Assembly (NCBI GenBank): GCA_011056645.1
Contig: DSEL01000151.1
Coordinates: 1 to 35,932 of the forward strand
Direction of reading: 5' to 3'
Length of the DNA: 35,932 nucleotides
Source: Candidatus Atribacteria bacterium
GTDB lineage: Bacteria > Atribacterota > Phoenicimicrobiia > Phoenicimicrobiales > Phoenicimicrobiaceae
The position numbers and the translations under genes were made by a program. A model generated the notes under the pieces. That model worked only from the letters and a program-made list of their open reading frames with translations, searched no databases and was not told the DNA's origin. Shown here in pieces: positions 1 through 8,771 of this stretch (position 1 is its first letter; each line of letters begins with the position of its first letter).

Positions 1-441
1 GAAACTTTTTACGATCTTGAGGAAATAAAAGTCGCACTTCAAGCTGCGAAAGAAAATTCTAATCTAATGGTGTTAGCTTCGATGACTTTTAATCAAAATT
101 TAAAGACACTATATGGAGTCGACCCGGAAAGAGCAGTAGTAGTCCTTGAAAGTGAAGGAGCAGATGGAGTAGGAGCTAATTGTGGTAACGGTCCGGAAGT
201 TCTATATGAGGTCTTAAAAATAATGCGAAAGGCAAGTAAGACTTATTTAATGGTTGAACCTAATGCGGGAATGCCTGAATTGCTTAAAGGCAAAGTAGTG
301 TATTCTGCATCTCCAAAAATAATGGCTGACTATACTGAAAAATTTGTTCAATTAGGATTAAATTTAATTGGTGGATGTTGTGGTACTACACCTTTACATA
401 TTAAGGCAATGTCCGCTAAAATAATATTTAAAAGTAGGTGA
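1..441 (+). CDS. Homocysteine S-methyltransferase domain protein (5'-truncated by window edge)
   Basis: The reading frame is open from base 1 and ends at TGA 439-441, so only the C-terminal ~146 residues are visible. It matches the end of the homocysteine-binding barrel of MetH/BHMT. The zinc-ligand cysteines are visible: one in GANCGNG and the paired Cys-Cys in GGCCGTTP near the C-terminus. It would transfer a methyl group from a methyl-corrinoid (or other donor) to homocysteine, giving methionine. The protein stops just after the domain, so no pterin or B12 module follows in the same chain. Those modules appear as separate proteins at 13875, 14525 and 16465, which suggests a split methionine synthase. 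What lies upstream of base 1 is unknown. ilvD starts 6 bases after the stop. Confidence 0.85.
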   Translation, partial: ETFYDLEEIKVALQAAKENSNLMVLASMTFNQNLKTLYGVDPERAVVVLESEGADGVGANCGNGPEVLYEVLKIMRKASKTYLMVEPNAGMPELLKGKVVYSASPKIMADYTEKFVQLGLNLIGGCCGTTPLHIKAMSAKIIFKSR

Positions 442-447
442 TAAATT

Positions 448-2109
448 ATGCGTAGTGATTTAGTAAAGAAAGGTGTGGCTAGAACTCCCCATCGTTCTCT
501 GCTTAAAGCCTTAGGAATAACCGATGAAGAAATGAAAAAACCATTTATTGGAGTCGCCCAGGCAGCCAATGAAATTATTCCCGGGCATCTTCATTTAAGA
601 AATATAGCTCAGGCGGCAAAGGACGGGATAAGAATGGCCGGTGGAGTTCCCTTTGAATTTTCAACTATCGGGGTGTGTGATGGATTGGCTATGAACCATG
701 AAGGGATGAAATATTCTCTCCCCAGCAGAGAGTTGATAGCTGATTCTATTGAAGTGATGGCCAAAGCCCATGCCTTTGATGCCCTGGTCCTTGTCCCCAA
801 TTGCGATAAAATAGTACCCGGAATGATTATGGGTGCCTTAAGAGTGAATGTGCCGACTATTTTAGTCAGCGGCGGACCTATGTTAGCCGGATGTTATCAG
901 GGGAAAAATATATCCTTGAGCAATGTCTTTGAAGCGGTAGGGAAGTTTCAAACCGATTCTATAAGCGAGCAAGAATTAAAAGAAGTAGAAGATTATGCCT
1001 GTCCGGGGATTGGTTCTTGTGCCGGTCTATTTACCGCTAATTCGATAAATATTTGGGTGGAAGCAGCAGGAATAGCTCTCCCTGGTAACGGAACCATCCC
1101 GGCGGTGGATGCCCGTAGAATAAGGTTAGCTAAACATGCTGGAATGAAAATAATGGAATTATTAGAAAAAGAGGTTAATTTTTTAGATATCATTACCAAA
1201 AAATCTATAGAGAATGCGATCGCTGTAGAGATGGCCTTAGGGGGTTCTTCCAATACCATGCTCCATACTTTAGCGATTGCCTCTGAAGCAGGACTTCCTT
1301 TTAATATAGATGATTTTGACCGGATAAGGGAACAAGTCCCGCAATTGTGCAGCCTTTCTCCTGCCGGAGAGCACTATATTCAGGATTTAGATAAAGCGGG
1401 TGGCATTTCAGCTTTGCTTAAGGAGCTGAGCAGGAAGAAGATCATTCATTTAGGAGAGATGACTGTAAGCGGTAAAAATATTGGTCAGAATATTGAAAAT
1501 GCTTTTATATTGGATCATAAAGTTATAAGAACCATAGAAGATGCCTATAATCCCAAAGGAGGTATTGTCTTTTTAAAAGGTAATCTGGCTCCTCAGGGCG
1601 CAGTAGTAAAAAGTTCGGCAGTTCACCCTGACATGTTGAAACATCAAGGACCAGCCAGGGTCTTTGATTCAGAAGAGGAGAGTACCAAAGCCATTTTAGA
1701 AGGCAAAATCAAAAAAGGAGATGTTATAGTTATCCGTTATGAAGGACCTAAGGGCGGTCCTGGAATGAGGGAGATGTTAACTCCTACATCGGCCATTGCT
1801 GGTATGGGACTGGATAAAGAAGTAGCTTTAATTACCGATGGACGTTTTTCCGGAGCTACCAGAGGAGCATCTATTGGCCATATTAGTCCTGAAGCAGCCG
1901 CAGGAGGTCCAATAGCAATTGTTCGAGAAGGGGATATGATTGAAATTGATATACCTCAAAAAAGATTGAACCTTAAGTTAGCAGAGGAAGAGATAAATCA
2001 AAGATTAGAAAAAATAAAATTACCCTCTTCTGCCGCAAAATCAGGTTATCTGAAATATTATGCTAATTTTGTTGGATCTGCTGATAAAGGAGCCATAAGA
2101 AATATTTAA
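448..2109 (+). CDS. ilvD: Dihydroxy-acid dehydratase
   Basis: Dehydrates 2,3-dihydroxy-isovalerate and 2,3-dihydroxy-3-methylvalerate to the 2-keto acids, the third common step of valine and isoleucine synthesis. The 553-residue length is normal. Iron-sulfur/Mg region motifs are clear: PNCDK with Cys119-Asp120-Lys121, and CPGIGSCAG with Cys185 and Cys191. The C-terminal [15 protein letters not shown] signature is present. The first cluster position reads PGHLHL, as in the E. coli-type enzyme, where [2Fe-2S] plant/mycobacterial enzymes have a cysteine. This suggests the oxygen-sensitive [4Fe-4S] type. A ribosome binding site (AGGTGAT) overlaps the stop of the preceding gene, so the two may be co-transcribed. 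It lies upstream of the T-box and is not itself behind it. Confidence 0.97.
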   Translation: MRSDLVKKGVARTPHRSLLKALGITDEEMKKPFIGVAQAANEIIPGHLHLRNIAQAAKDGIRMAGGVPFEFSTIGVCDGLAMNHEGMKYSLPSRELIADSIEVMAKAHAFDALVLVPNCDKIVPGMIMGALRVNVPTILVSGGPMLAGCYQGKNISLSNVFEAVGKFQTDSISEQELKEVEDYACPGIGSCAGLFTANSINIWVEAAGIALPGNGTIPAVDARRIRLAKHAGMKIMELLEKEVNFLDIITKKSIENAIAVEMALGGSSNTMLHTLAIASEAGLPFNIDDFDRIREQVPQLCSLSPAGEHYIQDLDKAGGISALLKELSRKKIIHLGEMTVSGKNIGQNIENAFILDHKVIRTIEDAYNPKGGIVFLKGNLAPQGAVVKSSAVHPDMLKHQGPARVFDSEEESTKAILEGKIKKGDVIVIRYEGPKGGPGMREMLTPTSAIAGMGLDKEVALITDGRFSGATRGASIGHISPEAAAGGPIAIVREGDMIEIDIPQKRLNLKLAEEEINQRLEKIKLPSSAAKSGYLKYYANFVGSADKGAIRNI

Positions 2110-2146
2110 TTATCAGATAAAATATTAAAAATAGTTTGAACTCCTA

Positions 2147-2175
2147 TTGACATTTATGTTTAATTGTTGTAATCT
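2147..2175 (+). promoter_or_regulatory. Candidate sigma-70-type promoter upstream of the ilvB leader
   Basis: A perfect -35 TTGACA (2147-2152) is followed after 17 bases by TAATCT (2170-2175), a weak -10. Transcription would start near 2182, about 20 bases before the first paired strand of the T-box leader, which is the expected geometry. The -10 is a poor match, so read-through from ilvD remains possible. Confidence 0.5.
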
Positions 2176-2202
2176 ATTTTTTAATAAATAAAAATTGTAC
2201 AC

Positions 2203-2487
2203 CACGAAGGAAAAAGTAGGCAAGCCGAGATGGTTAAAGAGAGCCGATGGTTGGTGCGAATTGGTACCAAAAGTTTGCCGAAGATCTCACCTTCAATAAT
2301 TTATACACAGGTGAAATTGGATAGTAACCTGTGACGCTTCAAAAGCGTTATCTATTGTCTACTAATTAAGGATAAAGGCAGGGAAGATTTAGTTCTCCTT
2401 TTCTTTATTAAATTAGGGTGGTACCACGAATAACTTTCGTCCCTATTTTAATCTTTATGGATTAAAATGAAGATGAAAGTTTTTTTG
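2203..2487 (+). promoter_or_regulatory. T-box leader RNA (tRNA-sensing antitermination element)
   Basis: The diagnostic T-box sequence AGGGTGGTACCACG lies at 2415-2428. Upstream is a stem I with AGTA (2215-2218), AGAGAG (2238-2243) and the GAA partner of loop E at 2280-2282. The lower stem can pair GAAGG (2206-2210) with CCTTC (2290-2294), and GGCAA (2219-2223) with TTGCC (2275-2279). The enclosed right-hand loop reads GAAGATCTCA. The specifier is best read as CTC (2286-2288, leucine), because it is followed by the conserved purine. ATC (2284-2286, isoleucine) is the alternative. Uncharged tRNA binding should form the antiterminator and allow transcription into ilvB-N-C. The element sits between ilvD and ilvB. 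Confidence 0.93.
2433..2487 (+). terminator. Intrinsic terminator of the T-box
   Basis: The arm ACTTTCGTC (2433-2441) pairs with GATGAAAGT (2472-2480) with one G-U pair. Nested inside, ATTTTAATC (2444-2452) pairs perfectly with GATTAAAAT (2460-2468). A T-run (2480-2486, with more T after) follows. The 5' arm directly follows the T-box sequence, so it competes with the antiterminator in the standard way. Confidence 0.88.
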
Positions 2488-2495
2488 TTTTTTTG

Positions 2496-2608
2496 GGAGT
2501 ATGCCTAGGGTTCCGTCTAATCAATTAAGGTAAGAGCCTGGACCGAGTGGCATAAAATGCTAATATCATAGTATTAGTATTACACCGTGGGTAAAAAAGA
2601 CCCCAGCG
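2496..2608 (+). promoter_or_regulatory. ykkC-class riboswitch aptamer, probably ppGpp (subtype 2a) type
   Basis: Conserved ykkC-class blocks appear in order: CTAGGGTTCCG (2505-2515), CTGGACCGAG (2538-2547), small hairpins at 2550-2577, then ACACCGTGGGT, an A-rich loop and ACCC (2582-2603). This family includes aptamers for guanidine, ppGpp and PRPP. The ppGpp subtype is known to precede branched-chain amino-acid genes, which fits ilvB directly downstream; PRPP switches usually precede purine genes and guanidine switches precede exporters or carboxylases. The aptamer 3' strand (ACCC, 2600-2603) is also the start of the terminator 5' arm. Ligand binding should therefore block termination, making an ON switch. 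Family call is fairly sure; ligand is inferred from context. Confidence 0.78.
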
Positions 2609-2665
2609 GATAGGTCCCTTTTGTTTTAACTAACAAAATGGATTTACTCGCTGGGGTATTTTTAT
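2600..2665 (+). terminator. Intrinsic terminator of the ykkC-class riboswitch
   Basis: ACCCCAGCG (2600-2608) pairs perfectly with CGCTGGGGT (2649-2657). The stem continues with several G-U pairs and is capped by TTTTGTT/AACAAAA (2619-2638). ATTTTTAT follows at 2658-2665. It shares its 5' arm with the last aptamer helix, so the two structures are mutually exclusive. Confidence 0.88.
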
Positions 2666-2735
2666 ATGCAAAATTAAAAGTGCGATATAAATTATTTATT
2701 AATTTATATTAAATGATAGAAAGGGGATGGATAAT

Positions 2736-4406
2736 ATGAAGTTAACCGGAGCGCAAATAGCAGTAGAGTGTTTAAAAAAAGAAGGTGTAAAGGTAATATT
2801 TGGCATCCCGGGTGGGGTAATAATGCCTTTATATGATGTTCTTTATAGTGAAGCCTCAATAAAACATATACTTACCAGACATGAACAGGGAGCAGCTCAC
2901 GCTGCTGACGGATATGCCCGTGCTACCGGTAAAGTGGGTGTTTGTATAGCTACTTCCGGACCGGGAGCTACTAATTTGATCACCGGTTTGGCCAATGCAC
3001 ATCTTGACTCTATTCCTTTAGTCGCCTTTACCGGACAGGTGCCTACTAACTTAATTGGCACCGATGCTTTTCAAGAAGTGGATATTAGCGGCATTTCCTT
3101 ACCCATTACGAAAAATAATTATGTAGTAAGAGATGTAAAAGATTTGGCCAGGATTATAAAAGAAGCTTTTTATATTGCCAGAACAGGAAGACCCGGGCCA
3201 GTATTAATAGACTTTCCAAAAGATATTCAATTGGCAAAAACCGAGTTTAAATACCCTGAAAGTGTCAACTTAAATGGTTATAAACCAACTTTTAACGGGC
3301 ATGTTCAACAGATTAAAGCAGCAGCGCAAGAAATAAACAATGCTAAGAAACCAGTAATCTATGCAGGAGGAGGAGTTATTTCATCTAATGCATCCGCTGA
3401 ACTAAGAGATTTGGTTTTCAAAACCAATATTCCGATTACGACTACTTTAATGGGTTTGGGCTCTTTCCCGGAAACTCACTTTTTATCTTTGGGAATGTTG
3501 GGCATGCATGGTACTCCTTGTGCAAATTATGCTATGTGTGATGCTGATTTAATTATTGCTTTAGGAGTAAGATTTGATGATCGAATTACCGGGAAATTAG
3601 ATGAATTTGCTTTGAAAGCTAAAATAATCCATATTGATATTGACCCGGCTGAAGTAGGTAAAAATACCTTGGTAGATATTCCCATCATAGGTGATATTAA
3701 GAGTGTATTGGGAAAACTGAATAAATATATTCTTAAAAAAGAAGAACGAGAGTGGTTAAATGCCATAGAAGATTTTAAAAGAAAATATCCCTTAAAATAT
3801 ATTCGCAACGAAGAACTGAAACCACAATTTGTTATGGAAACCATTAATGAAATTGCCAAGGAAAATACCATTATTGTGACCAGTGTGGGGCAGCACCAAA
3901 TGTGGGCTGCTCAGTATTATCAACATACCGAACCTCGCGGTTTTATTTCTTCCGGAGGACTGGGGACCATGGGATTTGGTTTTCCGGCTGCCCTTGGGGC
4001 AAAGGTAGGCTGTCCCGAAAAAACGGTCATTTGTATTTCAGGGGATGGCAGTTTTCAAATGAACCAACAAGAAATAGCAACCGCTGTTAGTAATAATTTA
4101 GCTATTACAGTTATTATTATGAATAATGGTTTTTTGGGAATGGTGAGACAATGGCAAGAATTATTTTTTGATAAAAGATATGCTGAAACTACTTTAAATG
4201 GGAATCCTGATTTTGTAAAGTTAGTTGAAGCTTATGGGGGAATAGGAATAAGAGTGAATAAAAAACAGGAATTATATCCGGCTTTAGAAAAAGCCCTTTC
4301 CCTGAGTAAGTTTGTATTAATTGATTGCCTTATTCCCAAAGAAGAAAATGTATTTCCTATGGTAGCCCCAGGCTCACCGATATCTAAAATGATAGGAGTT
4401 GAATAA
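2736..4406 (+). CDS. ilvB: Acetolactate synthase, large (catalytic) subunit
   Basis: Condenses two pyruvates to 2-acetolactate, or pyruvate with 2-oxobutyrate to acetohydroxybutyrate, using ThDP and FAD. I place the start at ATG 2736 (MKLTGAQI), with AAAGGGG at 2720-2726 as a well-spaced ribosome binding site. The in-frame ATG at 2727 abuts that site and is unlikely. Length is 556 residues, normal for the family. The catalytic glutamate lies in TRHEQGAAHAADGYARATG (Glu50). The ThDP-binding segment GDGSFQMNQQE...NN is near the C-terminus and is followed by MVRQWQELFF. It is the first gene behind the tandem T-box/ykkC leader, and ilvN starts 2 bases after its stop. Confidence 0.97.
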   Translation: MKLTGAQIAVECLKKEGVKVIFGIPGGVIMPLYDVLYSEASIKHILTRHEQGAAHAADGYARATGKVGVCIATSGPGATNLITGLANAHLDSIPLVAFTGQVPTNLIGTDAFQEVDISGISLPITKNNYVVRDVKDLARIIKEAFYIARTGRPGPVLIDFPKDIQLAKTEFKYPESVNLNGYKPTFNGHVQQIKAAAQEINNAKKPVIYAGGGVISSNASAELRDLVFKTNIPITTTLMGLGSFPETHFLSLGMLGMHGTPCANYAMCDADLIIALGVRFDDRITGKLDEFALKAKIIHIDIDPAEVGKNTLVDIPIIGDIKSVLGKLNKYILKKEEREWLNAIEDFKRKYPLKYIRNEELKPQFVMETINEIAKENTIIVTSVGQHQMWAAQYYQHTEPRGFISSGGLGTMGFGFPAALGAKVGCPEKTVICISGDGSFQMNQQEIATAVSNNLAITVIIMNNGFLGMVRQWQELFFDKRYAETTLNGNPDFVKLVEAYGGIGIRVNKKQELYPALEKALSLSKFVLIDCLIPKEENVFPMVAPGSPISKMIGVE

Positions 4407-4408
4407 TA

Positions 4409-4927
4409 ATGAGACATACTATAGCAGTTTTAGTAAAAGATCATCCCGGTGTCCTGGCCAGAGTAGCCAGCTTATTTACCCGTCGTGGTTTTAATATTGA
4501 GAGTCTGGCGGTTGGTCATACCGAGGAAATTGATATTTCCAGGATGACTATTGTAGTCAAGGGGGATGAACGGACCTTGGAACAAATCACTAAACAGCTG
4601 AATAAATTAATTGATGTGGTTAGAGTTAAAGATATTTCTCCTAAAAATTCAGTTGAAAGGGAATTGGCTCTAATAAAAGTAAGTACTAATTCCTTGCCCG
4701 CCCGCTCGGAGATAATTCAAACGGTAGATATTTTTAGAGCAAATATAATTGATGTTAATAGTCAGATAGTAACCATTGAAACTACCGGAACAGAGGAAAA
4801 GATTAATGCCTTGATCGAACTATTACGTCCTTTTGGATTAAAAGAAGTCGTACGGACCGGAAAAATTGCTCTATCTAGGGGGAGTGCTACTACGTCAGTG
4901 TTAAAAAATAAAACGGAAAATAATTAA
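4409..4927 (+). CDS. ilvN: Acetolactate synthase, small (regulatory) subunit
   Basis: Regulatory partner of the catalytic subunit encoded just upstream. It stimulates activity and confers feedback inhibition by valine. The N-terminal ACT domain (about residues 3-75) starts with TIAVLVKDHPGVLARVASLFTRR and contains the typical GFNIESLAVG segment. A second ALS small-subunit domain fills residues 80-160. The 172-residue length is normal. It starts 2 bases after the ilvB stop, indicating translational coupling. The last ~12 residues are polar and poorly conserved in type. Confidence 0.96.
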   Translation: MRHTIAVLVKDHPGVLARVASLFTRRGFNIESLAVGHTEEIDISRMTIVVKGDERTLEQITKQLNKLIDVVRVKDISPKNSVERELALIKVSTNSLPARSEIIQTVDIFRANIIDVNSQIVTIETTGTEEKINALIELLRPFGLKEVVRTGKIALSRGSATTSVLKNKTENN

Positions 4928-4935
4928 AATTATGA

Positions 4936-5967
<1,032 letters not shown>

Positions 5968-6122
5968 ATTCGTATCTCGCGAAGAAAAGAAAAATATCCA
6001 GGTAATCATTATAGATTGTAGGAGATAAGGTTTAGTGCTGTTTAAATCCTTAATTAACTAATTGGCGAATTGGAGAATTGGTAAATCGGAGAATTGGTGA
6101 ATTGATAAATGAGGTGAAAAAT
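5968..6122. repeat. Intergenic gap with degenerate repeat words
   Basis: At 5969-5984 is a TTCGTATCTCGCGAAG word related to those at 8550-8585 and (inverted) 16383-16407. From 6059 to 6108 the sequence is a loose tandem of GAATTGG/GAATTGGT/AAATTGG units. The same unit type recurs at 12942-12984. The tail of the gap carries the GAGGTGA ribosome binding site (6111-6117) of pheA. No terminator is evident. Confidence 0.6.
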
Positions 6123-6944
6123 TTGCAAAACAGAGTGGCATTTCAAGGAGAAAGGGGAGCCTTTAGCGAGATTGCGGCCATTAAATTTTTTGGTTCTTCT
6201 ATTCATCCGATAGTTTGCAAAACTTTTAAGCAAGTATTCCAAAGGATAAATGATAAAGAAGCCGACTATGGTATTCTTCCTATAGAAAACTCTCAAACCG
6301 GTGGAATAAATGAAGTCCATGACCTTTTGTTAAATCAGGGATTATTTGCGGTGGGAGAAATAAAATTAAGAGTTAAACATTGTTTAATAACCAAAGAAGA
6401 GATTGATTTTAAATTGATTGAAAAAGTGTATTCGCATCCTCAAGCGCTAGCTCAATGCGAAAAATTTCTCTCTACAAGATTACCTCATTGCCAGATAATT
6501 CCGGTTTATGATACGGCCGGGAGCGTAAAAATAATTAAAGAAGTAAAAGAAAATAATGTCGCGGCCATTGCCAGTAATTGGGCAGCAGAACTTTACGGTC
6601 TAAAAATACTGGATTCAGGGATTCAAGATAACAAATATAATTATACCCGTTTTTTGGTTTTATCGGAGGAAATATCTTCGGATCCTAAAAATAATAAAAC
6701 TTCTATTATTTTTGCAGTAGTGAGCAAGCCTGGAGCGCTTTATCGTTGTCTTAGGGAATTTGCTTTAAGAGAAATCAATATAAATAGATTGGAATCACGA
6801 CCTAGTAAAAGAGAGCCGTGGGAGTATATTTTTTATACTGATTTTGAAAAGGGATTGCAGGCACAAGAAACTCAAGAAGCATTAAAATCTTTGAAAGCCT
6901 GTACTACTTTTATAAAAATTATCGGGAGTTATTATTCCGAGTAA
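6123..6944 (+). CDS. pheA: Prephenate dehydratase with C-terminal ACT domain
   Basis: Converts prephenate to phenylpyruvate in phenylalanine synthesis. Start TTG 6123 is preferred: GAGGTGA lies 6 bases upstream and the protein begins MQNRVAFQGERGAFSE, the usual N-terminus. The longer frame opening at 6078 reads through the repeat and is rejected. The periplasmic-binding-like catalytic domain spans roughly residues 3-185, including IENSQTGGI and NYTRFLVL with the catalytic Thr-Arg-Phe. The ACT domain (195-270) carries GALYRCLREF and ESRPSKREPWEY, the phenylalanine-binding GALV/ESRP-type motifs, so feedback inhibition is likely. No chorismate mutase domain is fused. It is an isolated aromatic gene inside branched-chain genes. 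Confidence 0.95.
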   Translation: MQNRVAFQGERGAFSEIAAIKFFGSSIHPIVCKTFKQVFQRINDKEADYGILPIENSQTGGINEVHDLLLNQGLFAVGEIKLRVKHCLITKEEIDFKLIEKVYSHPQALAQCEKFLSTRLPHCQIIPVYDTAGSVKIIKEVKENNVAAIASNWAAELYGLKILDSGIQDNKYNYTRFLVLSEEISSDPKNNKTSIIFAVVSKPGALYRCLREFALREININRLESRPSKREPWEYIFYTDFEKGLQAQETQEALKSLKACTTFIKIIGSYYSE

Positions 6945-6989
6945 AGGTTTCAAAGCAGAAATATTAAAATAAAATAGGGGGGAGGCAAG

Positions 6990-8522
6990 ATGACAGATAA
7001 TATATTAATTTTTGATACTACACTTCGAGACGGAGAACAATGTCCGGGTGCATCACTTAACACTGATGAAAAATTGGAGGTAGCCAGGCAATTAGAGAAT
7101 CTTAAAGTTGATGTAATAGAAGCAGGCTTCCCCATTGCTTCACCAGGAGATTTTGAAGGGGTAAAATTAGTTGCTCAAACCATTAAAGGTTGTAGTATTG
7201 CCGGTTTAGCTCGAACAATAAAAAAAGATATTGAAAGAGCCTGGGAAGCAATCAAATATTCCGAAAGACCGCGAATCCATACTTTTATTGCCACTTCTCC
7301 CATTCACATGAAATATAAACTGCAGCTTTCTCCCGAACAAGTTTTAGAACAAGCAATTGAGGCAGTAAGATATACCCGCAAGCTCTGTCCGGAAGTGGAA
7401 TTTTCTGCCGAAGATGCCAGCAGGAGTGAGAAAGAATTTTTATACAGAATTTTTAAAGAAGTAATCAAGGCCGGTGCCACTATCGTAAATGTACCTGATA
7501 CGGTAGGATATGCTCAACCGGAAGAGTTTGGCAGATTAATAAAAAATATTAAAGAAAATGTTTCTAATATTGAAAAGGCGGTCATTAGTGTCCATTGTCA
7601 TAACGACCTGGGCTTGGCGGTGGCCAATTCCTTGGAAGCAATCAAAAATGGAGCCACTCAAATAGAGTGCACTATAAATGGAATTGGCGAGAGAGCAGGA
7701 AATGCATCTTTGGAAGAAGTGGTGATGGCTATTCATACCAGGAAAGATCTTTATCATAAAGTTACCCGGATTAATTCCACACAAATATATCCTGTCAGCA
7801 GATTGGTGAGCAAATTAACTGGCTTTACAATTCAACCCAATAAGGCAATAGTGGGGAAAAATGCCTTTGCCCATGAGGCAGGAATTCATCAGGCTGGAAT
7901 CTTGAAAGAGCGTACTACTTATGAAATTATGACCCCTCAATCAGTAGGATTGGAAAGCAATAGCTTGGTTTTAGGAAAACATTCGGGACGGCACGCTCTA
8001 AAGAATAAATTGGAAGAGATGGGCTATGTCTTGGATAAAGAAAAATTAAATGAAGTATTTGAAAAATTTAAGAAATTGGCCGATAAGAAGAAAGAGATTT
8101 TTATTGAAGATTTAGAGGCAATTGTATCCGAAGAAATAATAGGGAAAGTCCCCGAGACTTTTTGCTTGGACTATTTTCATATCAATACCGGTAATAACAC
8201 TTTACCTACCGCAACCGTAAGATTATTATTTCAAGATAAAAAATTTGAAGATGCAGCCTGTGGAGATGGTCCGGTAGATGCTTCTTTTCGAGCTATAGAT
8301 CGTATTACCAAATTAAAGCTAAAATTAGTAGATTACAATGTTCGTGCTTTAACCAAAGGTAAGGATGCTCAAGGGGAAGCAACTATTAAGATAAGGGATG
8401 CAAAAGGAAATATTTTTACAGGTAGAAGTACAAGTACGGACACTTTGGAAGCCAGTATCAGAGCTTATCTTAAGGCAGTAAATAGAATAGTATACAATTT
8501 AGTTTCAACTACTCATGATTAA
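6990..8522 (+). CDS. leuA: 2-Isopropylmalate synthase
   Basis: Condenses acetyl-CoA with 2-ketoisovalerate, the committed step to leucine. The 510-residue protein has an HMGL-like TIM barrel (about 1-270) with [14 protein letters not shown] at residues 9-22, the metal-binding HCHNDLG, and NGIGERAGN. This is followed by a linker with FAHEAGIHQAG and LGKHSGRHAL, and a C-terminal allosteric (LeuA dimer) domain from about residue 365. The latter ends in the substrate-dispersal type segment GDGPVDASFRAID and TGRSTSTDTLEASIRAYLKAVNR. Leucine feedback is therefore expected. The ribosome binding site is GGGGGAGG just upstream. A second, divergent family member (cimA) lies 249 bases downstream. Confidence 0.96.
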   Translation: MTDNILIFDTTLRDGEQCPGASLNTDEKLEVARQLENLKVDVIEAGFPIASPGDFEGVKLVAQTIKGCSIAGLARTIKKDIERAWEAIKYSERPRIHTFIATSPIHMKYKLQLSPEQVLEQAIEAVRYTRKLCPEVEFSAEDASRSEKEFLYRIFKEVIKAGATIVNVPDTVGYAQPEEFGRLIKNIKENVSNIEKAVISVHCHNDLGLAVANSLEAIKNGATQIECTINGIGERAGNASLEEVVMAIHTRKDLYHKVTRINSTQIYPVSRLVSKLTGFTIQPNKAIVGKNAFAHEAGIHQAGILKERTTYEIMTPQSVGLESNSLVLGKHSGRHALKNKLEEMGYVLDKEKLNEVFEKFKKLADKKKEIFIEDLEAIVSEEIIGKVPETFCLDYFHINTGNNTLPTATVRLLFQDKKFEDAACGDGPVDASFRAIDRITKLKLKLVDYNVRALTKGKDAQGEATIKIRDAKGNIFTGRSTSTDTLEASIRAYLKAVNRIVYNLVSTTHD

Positions 8523-8771
8523 CTGGTTACTTAGTTACTTGGTTGCAAATTCGTATCTCGTATCTCGTGAATCGTATTTCGTGAAGAGAATAGAGGTTAG
8601 ATGATAGAATTCAGGAGCCAGGAGTCAGAATGAAAAGTAAGAAATGTTGTTGCTAAGCTGTAGTAATCTCATTATGAGGCGATACTATTTTGATACTATC
8701 CTATACGCTAAACACTGTACGCTCCATGTTCGATTTTCACTAACGACTAATCTAAAAGGAAGTGATTAAAA
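8523..8771. repeat. Intergenic gap packed with several degenerate repeat words
   Basis: Four word types follow each other: a GGTTACTTAGTTACTTGG type (8525-8542), a TTCGTATCTCGTATCTCGTG type with further partial copies (8550-8585), CAGGAGCCAGGAGTCAGAA (8612-8630), and a GATACTAT...CTATACGC type (8681-8710). The segment 8547-8572 matches the reverse complement of 16383-16407 with one mismatch in about 24 bases. No ORF or terminator is convincing. The final bases (AAGGAAGTGA, 8757-8766) give the cimA ribosome binding site. Confidence 0.65.

Noticed and set aside
2496-2608. Guanidine-I or PRPP identity for the ykkC-class aptamer
   Set aside because: Not excluded by sequence reading, but downstream genes are branched-chain synthesis and no exporter, urea carboxylase or purine gene is near; ppGpp type preferred.
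3902-4090. Short + strand ORF inside ilvB
   Set aside because: It is out of frame with a fully conserved ThDP-binding region and has no ribosome binding site.
6078-6122. Upstream TTG extension of pheA
   Set aside because: It translates the intergenic repeat; TTG 6123 has a good GAGGTGA site and gives the normal family N-terminus.
6054-6320. Minus-strand ORF with a C-terminal Gln-Phe-Thr-Asn-Ser-Pro type repeat
   Set aside because: It is the antisense translation of the AATTGGT repeat words plus the pheA 5' end; no ribosome binding site and it conflicts with pheA.
8523-8771. CRISPR array
   Set aside because: The repeats are short, degenerate and contiguous, with no regular spacers and no cas genes in the window.
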